A DNA stretch of 64,000 bases from Ariolimax columbianus (GCA_036924085.1 JAVGWX010000006.1:36507533-36571532); one strand, 5' to 3'. Shown: positions 11,055 through 23,029, numbered from the stretch's first letter. A program made the numbers and translations. The notes: generated from the letters alone by a model not told the origin.

Positions 11055-11300
11055 GGAGAAGCGTGTGTCCAAGATGTGGGCTTAGTTAAGAAACCTAAAG
11101 TACCTGGTTCAAATTACACAATGTTCGATTTGGCCGACCTACTAATTCGTGGGTGTTTCCATGGCATGAGAGCTTCTCCCAGTCGATCCAGCTGTAAATG
11201 GGCTCCTGACTTCATCATGAGAAAATTCACAGTCGCTGAATGAGCTACGAAATTCGTGCTATGTCGTTGGCACTTTAAAAAATGAAAGGGTCTGAGCACA
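11055..11300 (+). mobile_element. Possible tRNA-headed SINE (SINE-5)
   Basis: GTGGGCTTAGTTAAG near 11076 resembles an A box and CCTGGTTCAAATTAC near 11103 a B box, about 30 bp apart. The body contains CAGTCGATCCAGCTGTAAATGG, related to CAGTCGACC and GTAAATGGGTAC at 36895-36935 and 37136-37160. Diverged, so moderate confidence. Confidence 0.45.
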
Positions 11301-11868
11301 GAGGGACGCCTAAGTACAACTCAATCGTTTTTATTAGCCATATCCCGTATCCCCGTCTCGCGATATATCAGTTCAGCAGTGTTGTTTACTCGCCTTTCTA
11401 CCACGTAGCGCTGCAAACAAGCAATGGGCGGTAAATTCCACTTAATAAGAGAAGTCAACAATACGGAAATTGCTTGCATTGAATTGAAGTGTTAAAACCA
11501 ATATTACTTATTCATTTCAATGTGTTTTACGCATGAAACAAGTAACAAGTACTGCCCTTGTGTTATAAGCCATGGCTTGTGAAAATATGAGATCTTGATA
11601 TGTCTGTTTTCTGCGCTGTACCATATTAAAAGATTGAGTTGAACAATTCGCATTCTTTCCGCCTCATAAATTGATTCCGTTATTATAATTTATTGATAAC
11701 CAGATATTTTCAAATAGTAGTGTTGAAATTTTCCTTTAACGCCAGTTTGGTACTGAGAGGCGAGACCACAACAAGCACCCTTAACTATGTCTAGACAGAG
11801 CTCACGATTTGGAGGTGCGGTGTCCAGGTAAGGTTAAATTGAACCGTTTCTTTTTAAACTTCGTCTTC
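11301..11868. other. No gene seen
   Basis: Spacer without recognisable elements. Confidence 0.55.
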
Positions 11869-12120
11869 GTGTTCTTCTTTCTTCTTCTTCTTCTTCTTCT
11901 TCCTCTTCGTGCTCTTCTTCTTTTTTTCTACATCACTTTCTTGTTTCTATTAATAGGGTATTGTTCTTGCTGGACTTGTACTCTCTTTTTTCCTTCTCCT
12001 TGTTCTCATTGTTCATCTTTTTGCTCTTCGTCTTCATTTTCTTGTGATTACTTTTGTTCTCTTTGTTGTAATTTTTGTTCTACTTCATCCTGTTTATCTT
12101 GGTATAATTGTTATTCTTGT
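11869..12120. repeat. Pyrimidine-rich CTT-derived simple repeat
   Basis: CTTCTTCTTCTT runs at 11877-11935 grade into degenerate T/C-rich DNA that leads to the 53-bp array. The 152-codon frame here is a low-complexity translation. Confidence 0.8.
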
Positions 12121-12125
12121 TTTTG

Positions 12126-13250
12126 TTCCTATAGCTCTTGTTCATCTTATTCACATGTTAATCTTGTTGTTCATATTGTTAACCTTGCTCTTATTCATCT
12201 TATTCACATGTTAATCTTGTTGTTCATATTATTAACCTTGCTCTTATTCATCTTATTCACATGTTAATCTTGTTGTTCATATTGTTAACCTTGCTCTTAT
12301 TCATCTTATTCACATGTTAATCTTGTTGTTCATATTGTTAACCTTGCTCTTATTCATCTTATTCACATGTTAATCTTGTTGTTCATATTATTAACCTTGC
12401 TCTTATTCATCTTATTCACATGTTAATCTTGTTGTTCATATTGTTAACCTTGCTCTTATTCATCTTATTCACATGTTAATCTTGTTGTTCATATTGTTAA
12501 CCTTGCTCTTATTCATCTTATTCACATGTTAATCTTGTTGTTCATATTATTAACCTTGCTCTTATTCATCTTATTCACATGTTAATCTTGTTGTTCATAT
12601 TGTTAACCTTGCTCTTATTCATCTTATTCACATGTTAATCTTGTTGTTCATATTGTTAACCTTGCTCTTATTCATCTTATTCACATGTTAATCTTGTTGT
12701 TCATATTATTAACCTTGCTCTTATTCATCTTATTCACATGTTAATCTTGTTGTTCATATTGTTAACCTTGCTCTTATTCATCTTATTCACATGTTAATCT
12801 TGTTGTTCATATTGTTAACCTTGCTCTTATTCATCTTATTCACATGTTAATCTTGTTGTTCATATTGTTAACCTTGCTCTTATTCATCTTATTCACATGT
12901 TAATCTTGTTGTTCATATTATTAACCTTGCTCTTATTCATCTTATTCACATGTTAATCTTGTTGTTCATATTATTAACCTTGCTCTTATTCATCTTATTC
13001 ACATGTTAATCTTGTTGTTCATATTGTTAACCTTGCTCTTATTCATCTTATTCACATGTTAATCTTGTTGTTCATATTGTTAACCTTGCTCTTACTCATC
13101 TTATTCACATGTTAATCGTGTTGTTCATATTGTTAACCTTGCTCTTATTCATCTTATTCACATGTTAATCTTGTTGTTCATATTGTTAACCTTGCTCTTA
13201 CTCATCTTATTCACATGTTAATCGTGTTGTTCATATTGTTAATTTTGCTC
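12126..13250. repeat. 53-bp minisatellite, about 21 copies, with higher-order structure
   Basis: Unit contains TTATTCATCTTATTCACATG and TTAATCTTGTTGTTCATATT followed by GTTAACC or ATTAACC. The G/A variant runs in the order G,A then G,G,A three times, then less regularly, so a three-unit block (159 bp) was copied. A second variant pair (TTACTCATC with CGTG) near 13093 and 13199 is two units apart. Confidence 0.93.
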
Positions 13251-13299
13251 ATCTTGTTCATCGTGTTTATGTTCTTATTAATTTTATTAGTCATATTAT

Positions 13300-13542
13300 T
13301 CAACTTGTTCATCTTCTTGTTCATCTTTCCGTCCATCTTGTTGTTCATCTTCTTGTTCATCTTTCCGTCCATCTTGTTGTTCATCTTCTTGTTCATCTTT
13401 CCGTCCATCTTCTTGTTCATCTTCTTGTTCATCTTTCCGTCCATCTTGTTGTTCATCTTCTTGTTCATCTTTCCGTCCATCTTCTTGTTCATCTTCTTGT
13501 TCATCTTTCCGTCCATCTTCTTGTTCATCTTCTTGCTCTTCT
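13300..13542. repeat. 36-bp minisatellite, about 7 copies
   Basis: Unit TTCATCTTTCCGTCCATCTT plus CTTGTTCATCTTCTTG. It gives Lys/Met/Asn-rich frames on minus and hydrophobic ones on plus; both are repeat translations. Confidence 0.9.
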
Positions 13543-14534
13543 TAAAGCACTTGTCCAAATGTCTCTATACCTTATTCTGTCTTTATTAATGCTTTGTAGG
13601 TTTCGTTGTGAATTGCTTCATACCAGATTGTAATTTAGTTAATAATTCTTGACTGCTAGAACAAGTTAGCATCTTCCCTATAAATCATCTTGTTCCGTGA
13701 AGATCTTTATGTTAGATAAAGACAGGAATGCAGCATTTGCCACATGGATAGCGTATGCTAAGGGGCCATTGACAGGATGGTCTGACCCCACTAGGGAAAT
13801 AGACCATATGAGAGTATGTGTGTGTGTGTGTGTTCATGTGAAAGAGCTAGAGGGAGAGAGAGAGTGAAATAGTGTCGAAATAGATCTACTGGTACACTCG
13901 GAGCAAGTAGTTAGAGGCAAATAACAGCTTAGAATTGAATACTTTCTATCTGGCCATTCACACAGTTAAAATCATATAGTCCGTCTTTTAATTTAATCAC
14001 AAGGTCCGAAGCAATTTTCTATTAAACTGCAAGTCAAATTCAAATGATTTTTCGCATGCAGCCTTGGAATATCTGCTAAAAAATTGATAGTATGTAGTCC
14101 ACAGATGTTAAGAATTTACACATCAGCGAATTCTTTGGATCTTTTAGGATCGTTGCAAAGAAATTGCATTAAATTTTAAGATTTTAAGTACGCAGCTTAA
14201 TTTCTCGTCGTATTTTGTTCATACGCGTATCTCCTTAATGTTTTGAGAGATCAATTGATTGTTTGTCTTGTCCTTTATGTACAATCGTAAAAATGGCATA
14301 AACATGCAACAGTTAGTGCAGCTCTTCGATCAGCAGTAGACTCCAAGGTTGTATCACATGTACACTTCATTGTTTTGATAAACATTCGCTAATTCATCCA
14401 AGTTTGCTAATCAGAATATCCACAAAAGATGATATAAATAATTTCGAATCTGTCGATTCAAAGAGGTTGATAATTGTTACTGGCTGGTCAAATTGTAATC
14501 CATCTCGTTGTCACTACTGTTCTTCTTCCCGGAG
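13543..14534. other. No gene seen
   Basis: AT-rich DNA with a short GT run near 13815 and a GA run near 13852; no element recognised. Confidence 0.55.
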
Positions 14535-14612
14535 CACATGTTGAACACACTTCATCCCCTAGCACATGTTGAACACACTTCATCCCTGAGCACATGTTGA
14601 ACACACTTCTTT
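14535..14612. repeat. 28-bp tandem repeat, 3 copies
   Basis: Unit GAGCACATGTTGAACACACT plus TCATCCCT. It abuts the 3' end of the transposase remnant. Confidence 0.8.
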
Positions 14613-15510
14613 CAGAACTGAATGTCTGTTTTTGAAAGGTACTCACGTGTCAGCACTTCAACATCCCACATTTTAAATGTCCTGTTCTGTTCGACAGCTT
14701 GTCCTTCGACTTTAGCCCACGCAAGCTCTGTAGGGTCTAGATGCGCATGATATGCAGGTAGTCGCAGACAAGTGTGACCGTACTGTTCAATGATTCTGTC
14801 AATATGATACACATTTGTCTTATATGGCTTCCTCACAAGTTGCAACAACTTGGGCTTTAAATACGTGACGTCGAAATTATGTTTTCCTTATCCAGCCATG
14901 TCCTAATAAGAGCTTTTGTATTTCATGCAGTTGGTGCTTCGTCTTTCTCTCTGATACTGGATTGTGATAGGATGTATTATCCATTACTAGGCATGGCGGT
15001 CTATCCAGAATTAGAAGCAGATTATTCGTAATCCAGTGTCTAAAAATGTGTACATTCATTTCAGTGTGTTAGTCTCTACCATCGGTATTTATTGATTGCG
15101 AAATAGGTTCAGCGTCACGGACAAGTTATTTTTCACTCCTTCCGCCATAATGTCCTACTTGTGCTGCTTGGAATTTGTTTTGTCTGTTCATCGTCAACTG
15201 ATTGCCATTCTTTACCATATATATGGTACGCATTGACTCAGGATTCGTACAAGTATACAATATCATAGCCTTGCCTACGCTATTCGCGTTTCTGGCTCAG
15301 GTATTTGCTTTCCGCAGCAATCAAATGTGGCTTTTCACATATAATATTCCTGCTACCTGAATTTTTCCTCAAAGTAAAGCCGGCGGCTCTTACAATTTTC
15401 CAACAAGTACTTTTGAAAATGTCAGTACTGCAGTCGGATTGCAATGTTAATGTTAGTTTCCGGAGAGTAACAAGTTGATTTTCCGTCAACAGTTTCAAAA
15501 TCTCCACGGT
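14610..15510 (-). pseudogene. Tc1/mariner-superfamily transposase remnant
   Basis: Minus-strand order: an N-terminal helix-turn-helix-like part (15507-15280, with STCWKIVRAAGFTLRKNSGS), then RRQGYDIVYLYES at about 15270-15230, LVMDNTSYHN at about 14990, and LPAYHAHLDPTELAWAKVEG near 14740. The middle and last match the second Asp and the Glu of a DDE catalytic triad. The first Asp appears replaced: YLYES where Y-x-D-E is expected. Several stops and frameshifts confirm death. DDE_3-type assignment is from motif pattern. I saw no clear TIRs; 15511-15795 holds nothing recognised. Confidence 0.75.
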
Positions 15511-15795
15511 AACCTATTTCTATCTCACAAAAGAAAACCAGTTTATGTTCCCATTTGTTAACGTTAACTTAACGCTTCATTGACCCCATAACGCAGAAAA
15601 ACAACGTTCTTGAGAAACAAGACTCATTATATTATATTACATTTTCAGCTAAACTAAGAGAAGGAAAGTAGGAATAATAGCACACATTGTTAATTTGTTG
15701 TTCAAAGTTGGTTGTCTGGTACAATATTTTACATCAGAATGACATATCATTCCGATAGAGTGACATTTCTTATTATTGCTTGACAGCCAATATTT

Positions 15796-15985
15796 ATGAC
15801 ACATGTTATTAACCATGCGATGCCGCAAACGGTCCTGACTTTCCATGCACACACCGTGGAATACGCTTCTCTGCTCGGATTGGTCTTTCAAGTCACATTC
15901 GTTACCGTCATGAACTGTACATACCTTTTTTCAAAGTACAATTACTATCGTCTGACAAGACGAAAAGATCCAATGATGATGATAT
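15796..15985 (+). mobile_element. LINE-D: 3' end with degraded zinc finger and GAT tail
   Basis: Plus-strand reading DFPCTHRGIRFSARIGLSSH is the C-terminal C2H2-like finger of LINE-D with one Cys changed (C-T-H-R for C-x-H-C). It ends in GACAAGACGAAAAGATCC and ATGATGATGAT. The minus-strand copy at 21235-21376 keeps both Cys (DFPCIHCGRRF). Confidence 0.7.
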
Positions 15986-16069
15986 TAACCATTTTCATGT
16001 GTGCATTGTGGCCTTCTGTGAAGGTATATAGGCACAGTCTCAAAATATTTCATAGGTCATGCGCTACTT

Positions 16070-16740
16070 CGGTGTCATGGCAAGATATACGTGTATAGAA
16101 TATTTGGTGCTGTAGTGTTAACCACTCTGTTGTATGCCTGCGAAATATGGAATGTGTATATCGGACACCCCAGATTGTTAAATCATCTTCACTTGAGCTG
16201 CCTGTTTAGGCTTCTCGGGATCTGGTGACAGAACAAAGCACAGATCTATTACAATTTTGGCAAGTCAGCAATGTTCAACACCACATGCGCTTATGTGCAG
16301 ATCAGATGGGCTGTGCACGTTGTCCACATGCCAGATGAGCGCCTCCACAGGCAGAGAAATATGGTGAGCTCAGAACAGGCAGACACACATCAGGTATGTA
16401 TAAGAAACGCTACAGAGACTGTTTGAAATTTCTCTCAAAAACTTTAAAACTGGTGTCGCTTCCTTGGAGATGCTTCCCCAGAACCGTTCTACCTGGCGCG
16501 CTGGCATCACACGAGGTGCTCAGATCGCACATCGTGACTCCATCGCCGATGCTCAGAGAAATCGTGTCTAAATATCAGAACGCACAACGCTCCCACAGCC
16601 GACTCCACATACATGTGCCCCGGGTTTGTAATGCCTGACTGGGCTTTACATTGCAATAAGAATACACATCGCAGCACAAGTCTGACAGCCAGAAGGACTA
16701 AGTCAGCAGCTTAATTGAGAGAATATACAACACCGTTGAG
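16070..16740 (+). mobile_element. LINE-D: RT C-terminal fragment
   Basis: Pieces read VYRIFGAVVLTTLLYACEIW, LLNHLHLSCLFRLLGIW, RWAVHVVHMPDERLHRQRN, and a terminal TYMCP that begins the zinc-finger tail. This is the classic end of an endonuclease-RT LINE: thumb, LLYACE, R-L-L-G, HVVRMPD-like, then finger. It has stops and frameshifts. It lies in the same orientation upstream of the copy at 16990. Confidence 0.75.
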
Positions 16741-16989
16741 TACTGACATTTTATTTTTCTATAGAAAATGTGCGTTCTACTAAGTAAATGTTACACATGA
16801 CAATACGCTTCATTGTCGTACTCTTGTTTTTACAAGTTTTTTTCCCTTTCCATTTGAATTGACCGTTGTACGCGGGGGCTTACATTTCTCCCATTTCAAC
16901 CAACTCCAGCATAACACAGAGAGCTGAAATTAAGTGTGTGTGTATATATGTGAATATATATATATATATAAACACACACACATTTGCAA

Positions 16990-19270
16990 AGACCTACCCA
17001 GGGGTGACAAATCAATCAGTCTACGAGAATCTACACACCCTCTTCAGTGATACAAGCTTGTAATCATTGGGGACTTCAATGCACAAGTCGGTTCTGACCA
17101 TTAGTCCTGGGGAGAGGGAACCGGTGGCCGGGGTGGAGCCCTTGTGGCACATGTCACAGTAAAGGGCAACAGTAATAGCCAACTATTGTTGAGCCTGTGA
17201 CTTCCATGACCTCTCTATCACTAACTCCATCGATCAGACCAGTGGCGTGTCATCAACTATGTTATCACTCGATGTGTGAAGGGGGGAATAGATGAGACGT
17301 GCGTTTGACACGCCGGGTGTGGAGCTGAATGCTGCACAGACCATAGGCGCACTGTCTCCAAGTTGAACAGTCATGTGGAACCCATGCGACGTCATCGGGA
17401 ACAGCAGTCTGTAAAAATTATCAACATCTCGAAGCTACAAGGTGCATCACATGCACAGACCTTCGTCAGTGACCTTCTTCTTCTGCGTTCGTTCTCAATC
17501 TCCTGCTACCAAGTCCTGAACAGGGCTTTGCAAGTAGCAGGATGAAGTCCGGAGAACGGAATGCGTTGTGTCGCTAGTTTACAGTTTGACTGTGATATTT
17601 GCACCTTTCGGTCCGACACATCCGTCTTCGGCAGCGTCAGTGACCTGAGCGGTCGCTTGACGAAGAATTAACCACCCCCCCCCCCCACCTGAATACGGTG
17701 GAAGATAGATGGGCCTTGCTAGGTATATGAAATCAACGTTTCTTCAACGAAGTGTTTGGGACATTCCACACCTCAGAGTGATGACTAGCTTGACGAAAAC
17801 GACGAAGGTAGCAAGATTCCGCTGGATGAAAAGCACAGTTTGTTTGGACTGTTCCAAAACGACCCCTCCTCGCCCTCTAGTAGGACTGCATTCTACAACA
17901 CACGTACAGTTACGCAACACAAGATCAGACCCATTCAGGATGCCTGGTTTCACGGAAAGGCGCTGGAGATTCAAGGGTATGCTGATTCCGAAGACTCAGT
18001 GCCGTTTTACTGTGCCCTAAATAAGGTATGTAGCTCCCCGTCACGTCACTCATTTCCTGTCACTAGTAATGACGATACAGTTCTATTGGCTGACGAGGTC
18101 CAGGTATTTTTGGAGCGCTAGGCGATGCATTTTGATAATTTCTCAACTGTCTGACATAGCTCGCTTGCCTCAAGTTGCTGTCAAGCAAAGGCTTGACCTC
18201 GAGCCAAACGAGAATAGAGTCATGAACATTGTCAGATTGAAAACCATAGGTAAGACTCCATGGTCAGATTCCATACAGTGATTTACCAAGCTTGTGGAAC
18301 TGTCCTTCTCTGAGGAGTGAATACACTCTTATGTTGTACATGAGAAGTCAAGAAAGTTTGACATGAGATAAAAGATGCCACTATTGTACACCTGTACAAG
18401 TACAAGGGAAATCATCTTTCCTGCGACAACCAGAGAGGCATCTTCTTGCCTCCAATTGCAGGAAAAATGTTGGCACGAGTCCGGCTCAGCCGCCTTACTG
18501 GTCACTGAATACGGTCTACTTCCAGAGAGTCAGTGTGGTTCTCGTGGGACGGTCGACATGATATGTGCAGCACGTCAACTGCAAGAGAAATGTTAAGAAC
18601 AGCATTGCTACCTTTACATAGTTCTTTTAGACTTGATCAAGGCCTTAGGCACCGTCAATAGAGGAGGGCTCTGTCAAATCATGGCGAAGTTTGGCTTGCC
18701 CGGCAGATTCATTGATGGTATGATATCTCGAGTACTGCACGAAGGAGAACTATCTGTAGCCTAGTCATCAGCAGTGTCAAACAGGGTTGTGTGCTGGCAT
18801 CGACACGCTTTAGCATCGTCTTTGCAGCAATGCTTTCTGAAATTGTACATGGCGCTACCACTGGGATGTATGTGCACAATTTGTTTTTCAGTCCGAGACC
18901 CCTGAAGTCTTCAACCTTAAACTGATGACTGCGCAATTAACACCTCTTCAGAACAAGATATGTAATCCGCCATGGCAAAGCAGCATGCGGTAACTTTGTT
19001 ATCTCGATGAACACTAGAAAAACTGAGGTGATCTTCCAGCATGCACATGTTAAGCCGTAAAATGAACCAATTATTTACCGTACAAAACCAACGTCTCCGG
19101 GCAGTTGATAGCTTTTATCTACCTAGGTAGTAGCCTCACTGGAGAGGCGAATATGGACTTTGAGGTTAGCAGCAGAATTCCAAAGGCGAGCACCTGGTTT
19201 TGGAGACTACAAGCAGACGTCTGGGCTGAAAGGTTATCAATGTCGCCATAACGGTTAAAGTATCTGAAGA
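16990..19270 (+). mobile_element. LINE-D: endonuclease and RT, decayed, split by SINE-1
   Basis: 17055-17160 reads KLVIIGDFNAQVGSD, the G-D-F-N core of an AP-endonuclease-like domain. After the SINE-1 insertion (17475-17634) the ORF resumes with KHSLFGLFQNDPSSPSS-like linker, then RT motifs: LLPESQCGSRGTVDMI (about 18515), LLDLIKALGTVN (about 18630), VKQGCVLAS-like (about 18780) and TDDCAIN (about 18910; the usual F-A-D-D has T for A). Many frameshifts and stops. The sequence ends near 19270 at KVSED, before LLYACE. The longest LINE-D piece here. Confidence 0.78.
17475..17634 (-). mobile_element. SINE-1, 5'-truncated, with 11-bp TSD
   Basis: CTTCTTCT tail then the SINE-1 3' half. CGTCAGTGACC flanks it exactly on both sides (17464-17474 and 17635-17645). 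It inserted into LINE-D, so it is younger than that copy. About 160 bp; the 5' half is missing, as expected of target-primed retroposition. Confidence 0.9.
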
Positions 19271-19279
19271 CCAATATCG

Positions 19280-19526
19280 AAGGTATTCGGTCACCAATTC
19301 CAGTATGATCTTGATCTTGGCCTTGATGACTCGTTCCTCAGCCTAGCTGCGGGTAACAACTTCGTCTCCAGCGGACCCTGTCCTTGGCCACGGAAGTCCA
19401 GTGCAGGGTAAGCCATGGGTAAGCACTGCTTCAGCTCGGATATTGTTGTGTACAGCAAGGGAGTCTGACCAACACATTGGAGATCTTCCCCACGATCTCT
19501 TTTTACTTCATGGGTACCAGATTAAT
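19280..19526 (+). repeat. Dispersed repeat shared with 62420-62690
   Basis: ATCTTGATCTTG, CGTCTCCAGC(G/A)GACCCTGTC, GTGTACAGCAAGGGAGTCTG and AGATCTTCCCC occur in the same order in both copies, about 75-80% alike by eye. Not identified; possibly a SINE or LINE 3' region. The SINE-1 at 19539 inserted into its end. Confidence 0.6.
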
Positions 19527-19538
19527 GTCGCCGAGTTC

Positions 19539-19897
19539 TTCTTCTTCTTCTTCGTTCGTTCTCAATCTTCCACTACCAAACCCTGAAAGGGCTTAAGTAG
19601 CAGAATGTGGTCCAGAGAACGGAATGCGTTGTGTCGTAGTTTACAGCTTGACTGCGATATTTGCACCTTTCGGTCCAACACATCCGACTTCAGCAAGCAT
19701 TTGTTGAGTACCGGGTTAGTATTCCCTCTTCGATCCCTTCTCCTTAGCCAGTCTGCCCTGCTGCAGCCTGTTATCCAGGATCACCACGTGGAGGTGTAGA
19801 AGGGTCTTGGCAGCTCTGGTTCGCTTGCCCTGACGCTAGCAGTCAGCTATGGGTCGCTGACCACTGCAGCTCATGTGCTGCTCAGCATCTTGATCCC
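19539..19897 (-). mobile_element. SINE-1, full length (359 bp), with 12-bp TSD
   Basis: GTCGCCGAGTTC flanks it exactly (19527-19538 and 19898-19909). Minus-strand sense starts GGGATCAAGATGCTGAGCAG and ends with GAACGAACGAAGAAGAAG. This is the reference copy for the family. I see no clear RNA polymerase III boxes. Its central part (GAAGTCGGATG and GGTGCAAATA) resembles the core of SINE-2. Confidence 0.92.
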
Positions 19898-20039
19898 GTC
19901 GCCGAGTTCAATCCTGTATAATGACTCTCAGAAATATACAATATAACTCTTCACATAACACTGATTAACAATTGGTTTTTGAAAACGTATTATTCACGTA
20001 AACGATTCTTACAATAAGTAGATGAATGATTAATAGTAA

Positions 20040-20530
<491 letters not shown>

Positions 20531-21230
20531 CCTTTCTTTCTTTCTATCTTCCTCCCTCAAGATAGAAAGAATACAACTGAAAACAGCACATTGAGAAAAA
20601 CATGTCAAAACCTCAAAAAACAAAAACATCTCAAAACAAACAAAGGTCACTCGTACAGCAAAACTACTTTTGACGTCTAAGCAACTGAATGGCTAAATGG
20701 ACCGATCGCTTCAATATACCTTCGATTATCTAACTGATCATCCACTAAATTAATACGATGTAATAAATAATACATGTACACATAAGTTGACAGATAGATG
20801 GACAGACATACAGACGGGTGGACGGACTGGCAGGAATACAGACGGGCGGCTGGACAAACAGACAAAAAGCAGGCAGACGGACGGGCCGATGAGCGTGCAG
20901 GTTGACGAATAGGCAGCCAGGAAGACAGTCAGACAGACAGATAGAGATAATAGATATATGTAGTTTTTTGTATCTCAACATTACTTCGCGGGTGAAACGT
21001 TTCAACACGTGAAACATGACCCCAATGTGTTTGCACCTGTGAACACGACTCCAGCTATGCACACCACAAGTGAGAAACACAGAATAGAACACACTTACAA
21101 GATTGAAAATGAACAAATACCTTCATTATTATTACTATTATCGCTCCAGCAGGAACAAAAGAGCGTTATGGTAGTTGCCATTCTTGGAGAAAGCAATCAT
21201 TTATTCATAGGCTTTTTCCGTCTTGTCAGA
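20531..21230. other. No gene; degenerate GACA/GACG tetramers at 20785-20965
   Basis: The 20785-20965 block (GACAGACGGACGG-like) is the complement type of the CTGT block at 20040-20530, so the two form a loose inverted pair. The rest is unstructured. Confidence 0.6.
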
Positions 21231-21234
21231 TGAT

Positions 21235-21925
21235 TGTAATTGTGCTTTGAAAAAAGGCATGTAACTACAGTCCATGACGATAACGCATGTGACTCGAAAG
21301 ACCAATCCGAGCAGAGAAGCGTCTTCCACAGTGAATGCAAGGAAAGTCAGGACCGTTTGCGGCATCGCATGGTGTAGTGTGTCTTCTCAAGATCTGAATC
21401 CTTAGCCCATCCGCAATCAGTATCTCCTTTGTCTGTATTTCATGCTTAATCCTTCCGCTCCAAGTATAACGATCGATGGCGTCTTGTTCTCACGATTCCA
21501 AATCTATGCCTGCATCATTCATATCCCTATTGCATACATCCTTGTACCGAAGTAGTGGCCAGCCCCGTGACCTTTCCATCAACTGCAATTCCCCATTGAG
21601 AAGATATTTGGGTATTCTGCCATCATCCATTCTCCGAGCGTGTCCCAGCCATCTGAGCCTTCGAAGACTAAGCAGGTAAAAGATTGTGACAGCGCATGTT
21701 CTCTCCAACATCTTTGCGTTAGTGATCTTGTCTTGCCACCCAACCGCCAGGATACCGTTCAGGCACCTCATGTGATAGCTGTTTAGCCGCCTCTCCAGGT
21801 ACGTGTAGGTAGACCATGTTTCACTGCTATAAAGAATGGTGCTGAGGACAGAGGCCTGGTAAACAGGTGTTTTTATCTTAACAAAATCATTTATAACTTT
21901 ACAATCATTTATATTTACAAAAGTG
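21235..21925 (-). mobile_element. LINE-D: RT C-terminus and zinc finger
   Basis: Minus-strand frame reads SVLSTILYSSETWSTY, LERRLNSYHMRCLNGIL, WQDKITNAKMLERT, RRLRWLGHARRMDDGRIPK and LRYKDVCNRDM. Downstream at 21376-21280 is DFPCIHCGRRFSARIGLSSH with both Cys and a following H-x-x-x-x-H. The ORF is open from 21490 upward into the GAT microsatellite by chance. It breaks at the frameshift near 21480. Confidence 0.82.
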
Positions 21926-21944
21926 GATTCCCAAATAAAATCAG

Positions 21945-22328
21945 TTGTGATAGTGATGCTGATTATGGCGATGATGATGATGCTGATTATGGTGAAGCTT
22001 ATGATTGTAACGATGAGGCTGGTGGTGATGATGGAGATGGTGAGGGTGATGATGATGGTGATGATGATGGTGAGGGTGATGATGATGGTGAGGGTGATGA
22101 TGGTGATAATGATGATGATGGTGATGGTGAGGGTGATGATGGTGAGGATGATGATGGTGATGGTGAGGGTGATGATGGTGATGGTGAGGGTGATGATGAT
22201 GAGAGTGATGATGGTGATGATGGTGATGATGGTGAAGATGGTGATGGTGAGGGTGATGATGGTGATGGTGAGAGTGATGATGGTGATGATGGTGAGGGTG
22301 ATGATGGTGATGGTGAGGGTGATGATGG

Positions 22329-22359
<31 letters not shown>

Positions 22360-22894
22360 GATGGTGAGGGTGATGATGGTGAGGATGATGATGGGGATGG
22401 TGATGGTGATGGTGATGATGGTGAGGGTGATGATGGTGATGATGGTGAGAGTGATGATGATGGTGAGGGTGATGATGGTGATGATGGTGATGATGATGAT
22501 GGTGAGGGTGAGGATGATGATGATGATGGTGAGAGTGATGATGATGGTGAGGGTGATGATGGTGATGATGATGATGGTGATGGTGATGATGGTGATGGTG
22601 ATGATGATGATGGTGATGATGGTGATGGTGATGATGGTGATGATGGTGATGGTGATGGTGATGATGGTGATGGTGAGGGTGATGATGGTGGTGATGGTGA
22701 TGGTGATGATGGTGATGATGGTGATGGTGATGATGATGATGGTGATGATGGTGATGATGATGGTGATGATGGTGATGATGGTGATGATGATGATGGTGGT
22801 GATGGTGATGGTGATGATGATGATGGTGATGATGGTGATGATGATGATGGTGATGGTGATGATGGTGATGTGATGGTGATTATGATGATGGTGA
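21945..22894. repeat. About 950 bp GAT/GGT(GAG) trinucleotide microsatellite
   Basis: Purine-rich mixed trinucleotides GAT, GGT and GAG on the plus strand, imperfect throughout. All three minus frames and the plus frame are open (Ile/Thr, Ser/Pro, Met/Val repeats); these are not genes. The long minus frame 21490-22920 simply fuses this to LINE-D. Confidence 0.95.
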
Positions 22895-23029
22895 TGCAAT
22901 CCCTGGGATTTGGTAGCCATTGACAGCTAAATGTCCAGCTCACTGTAGATGTGGTCCTGTGGTTCACCTAGAACCGAAACCAAAATTCAATATTGTTATC
23001 AGCATTATAAATGTTAGTCGCTCGTTTCT

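Noticed and set aside
20677..21116. Cys-rich minus-strand frame resembling a small secreted protein
   Set aside because: The Cys pattern comes from degenerate GACA/GACG tetramers; no signal peptide context or conserved spacing.
21923..22967. Met/Val- and Ser/Pro-rich frames over 300 codons
   Set aside because: GAT/GGT microsatellite read in other frames.
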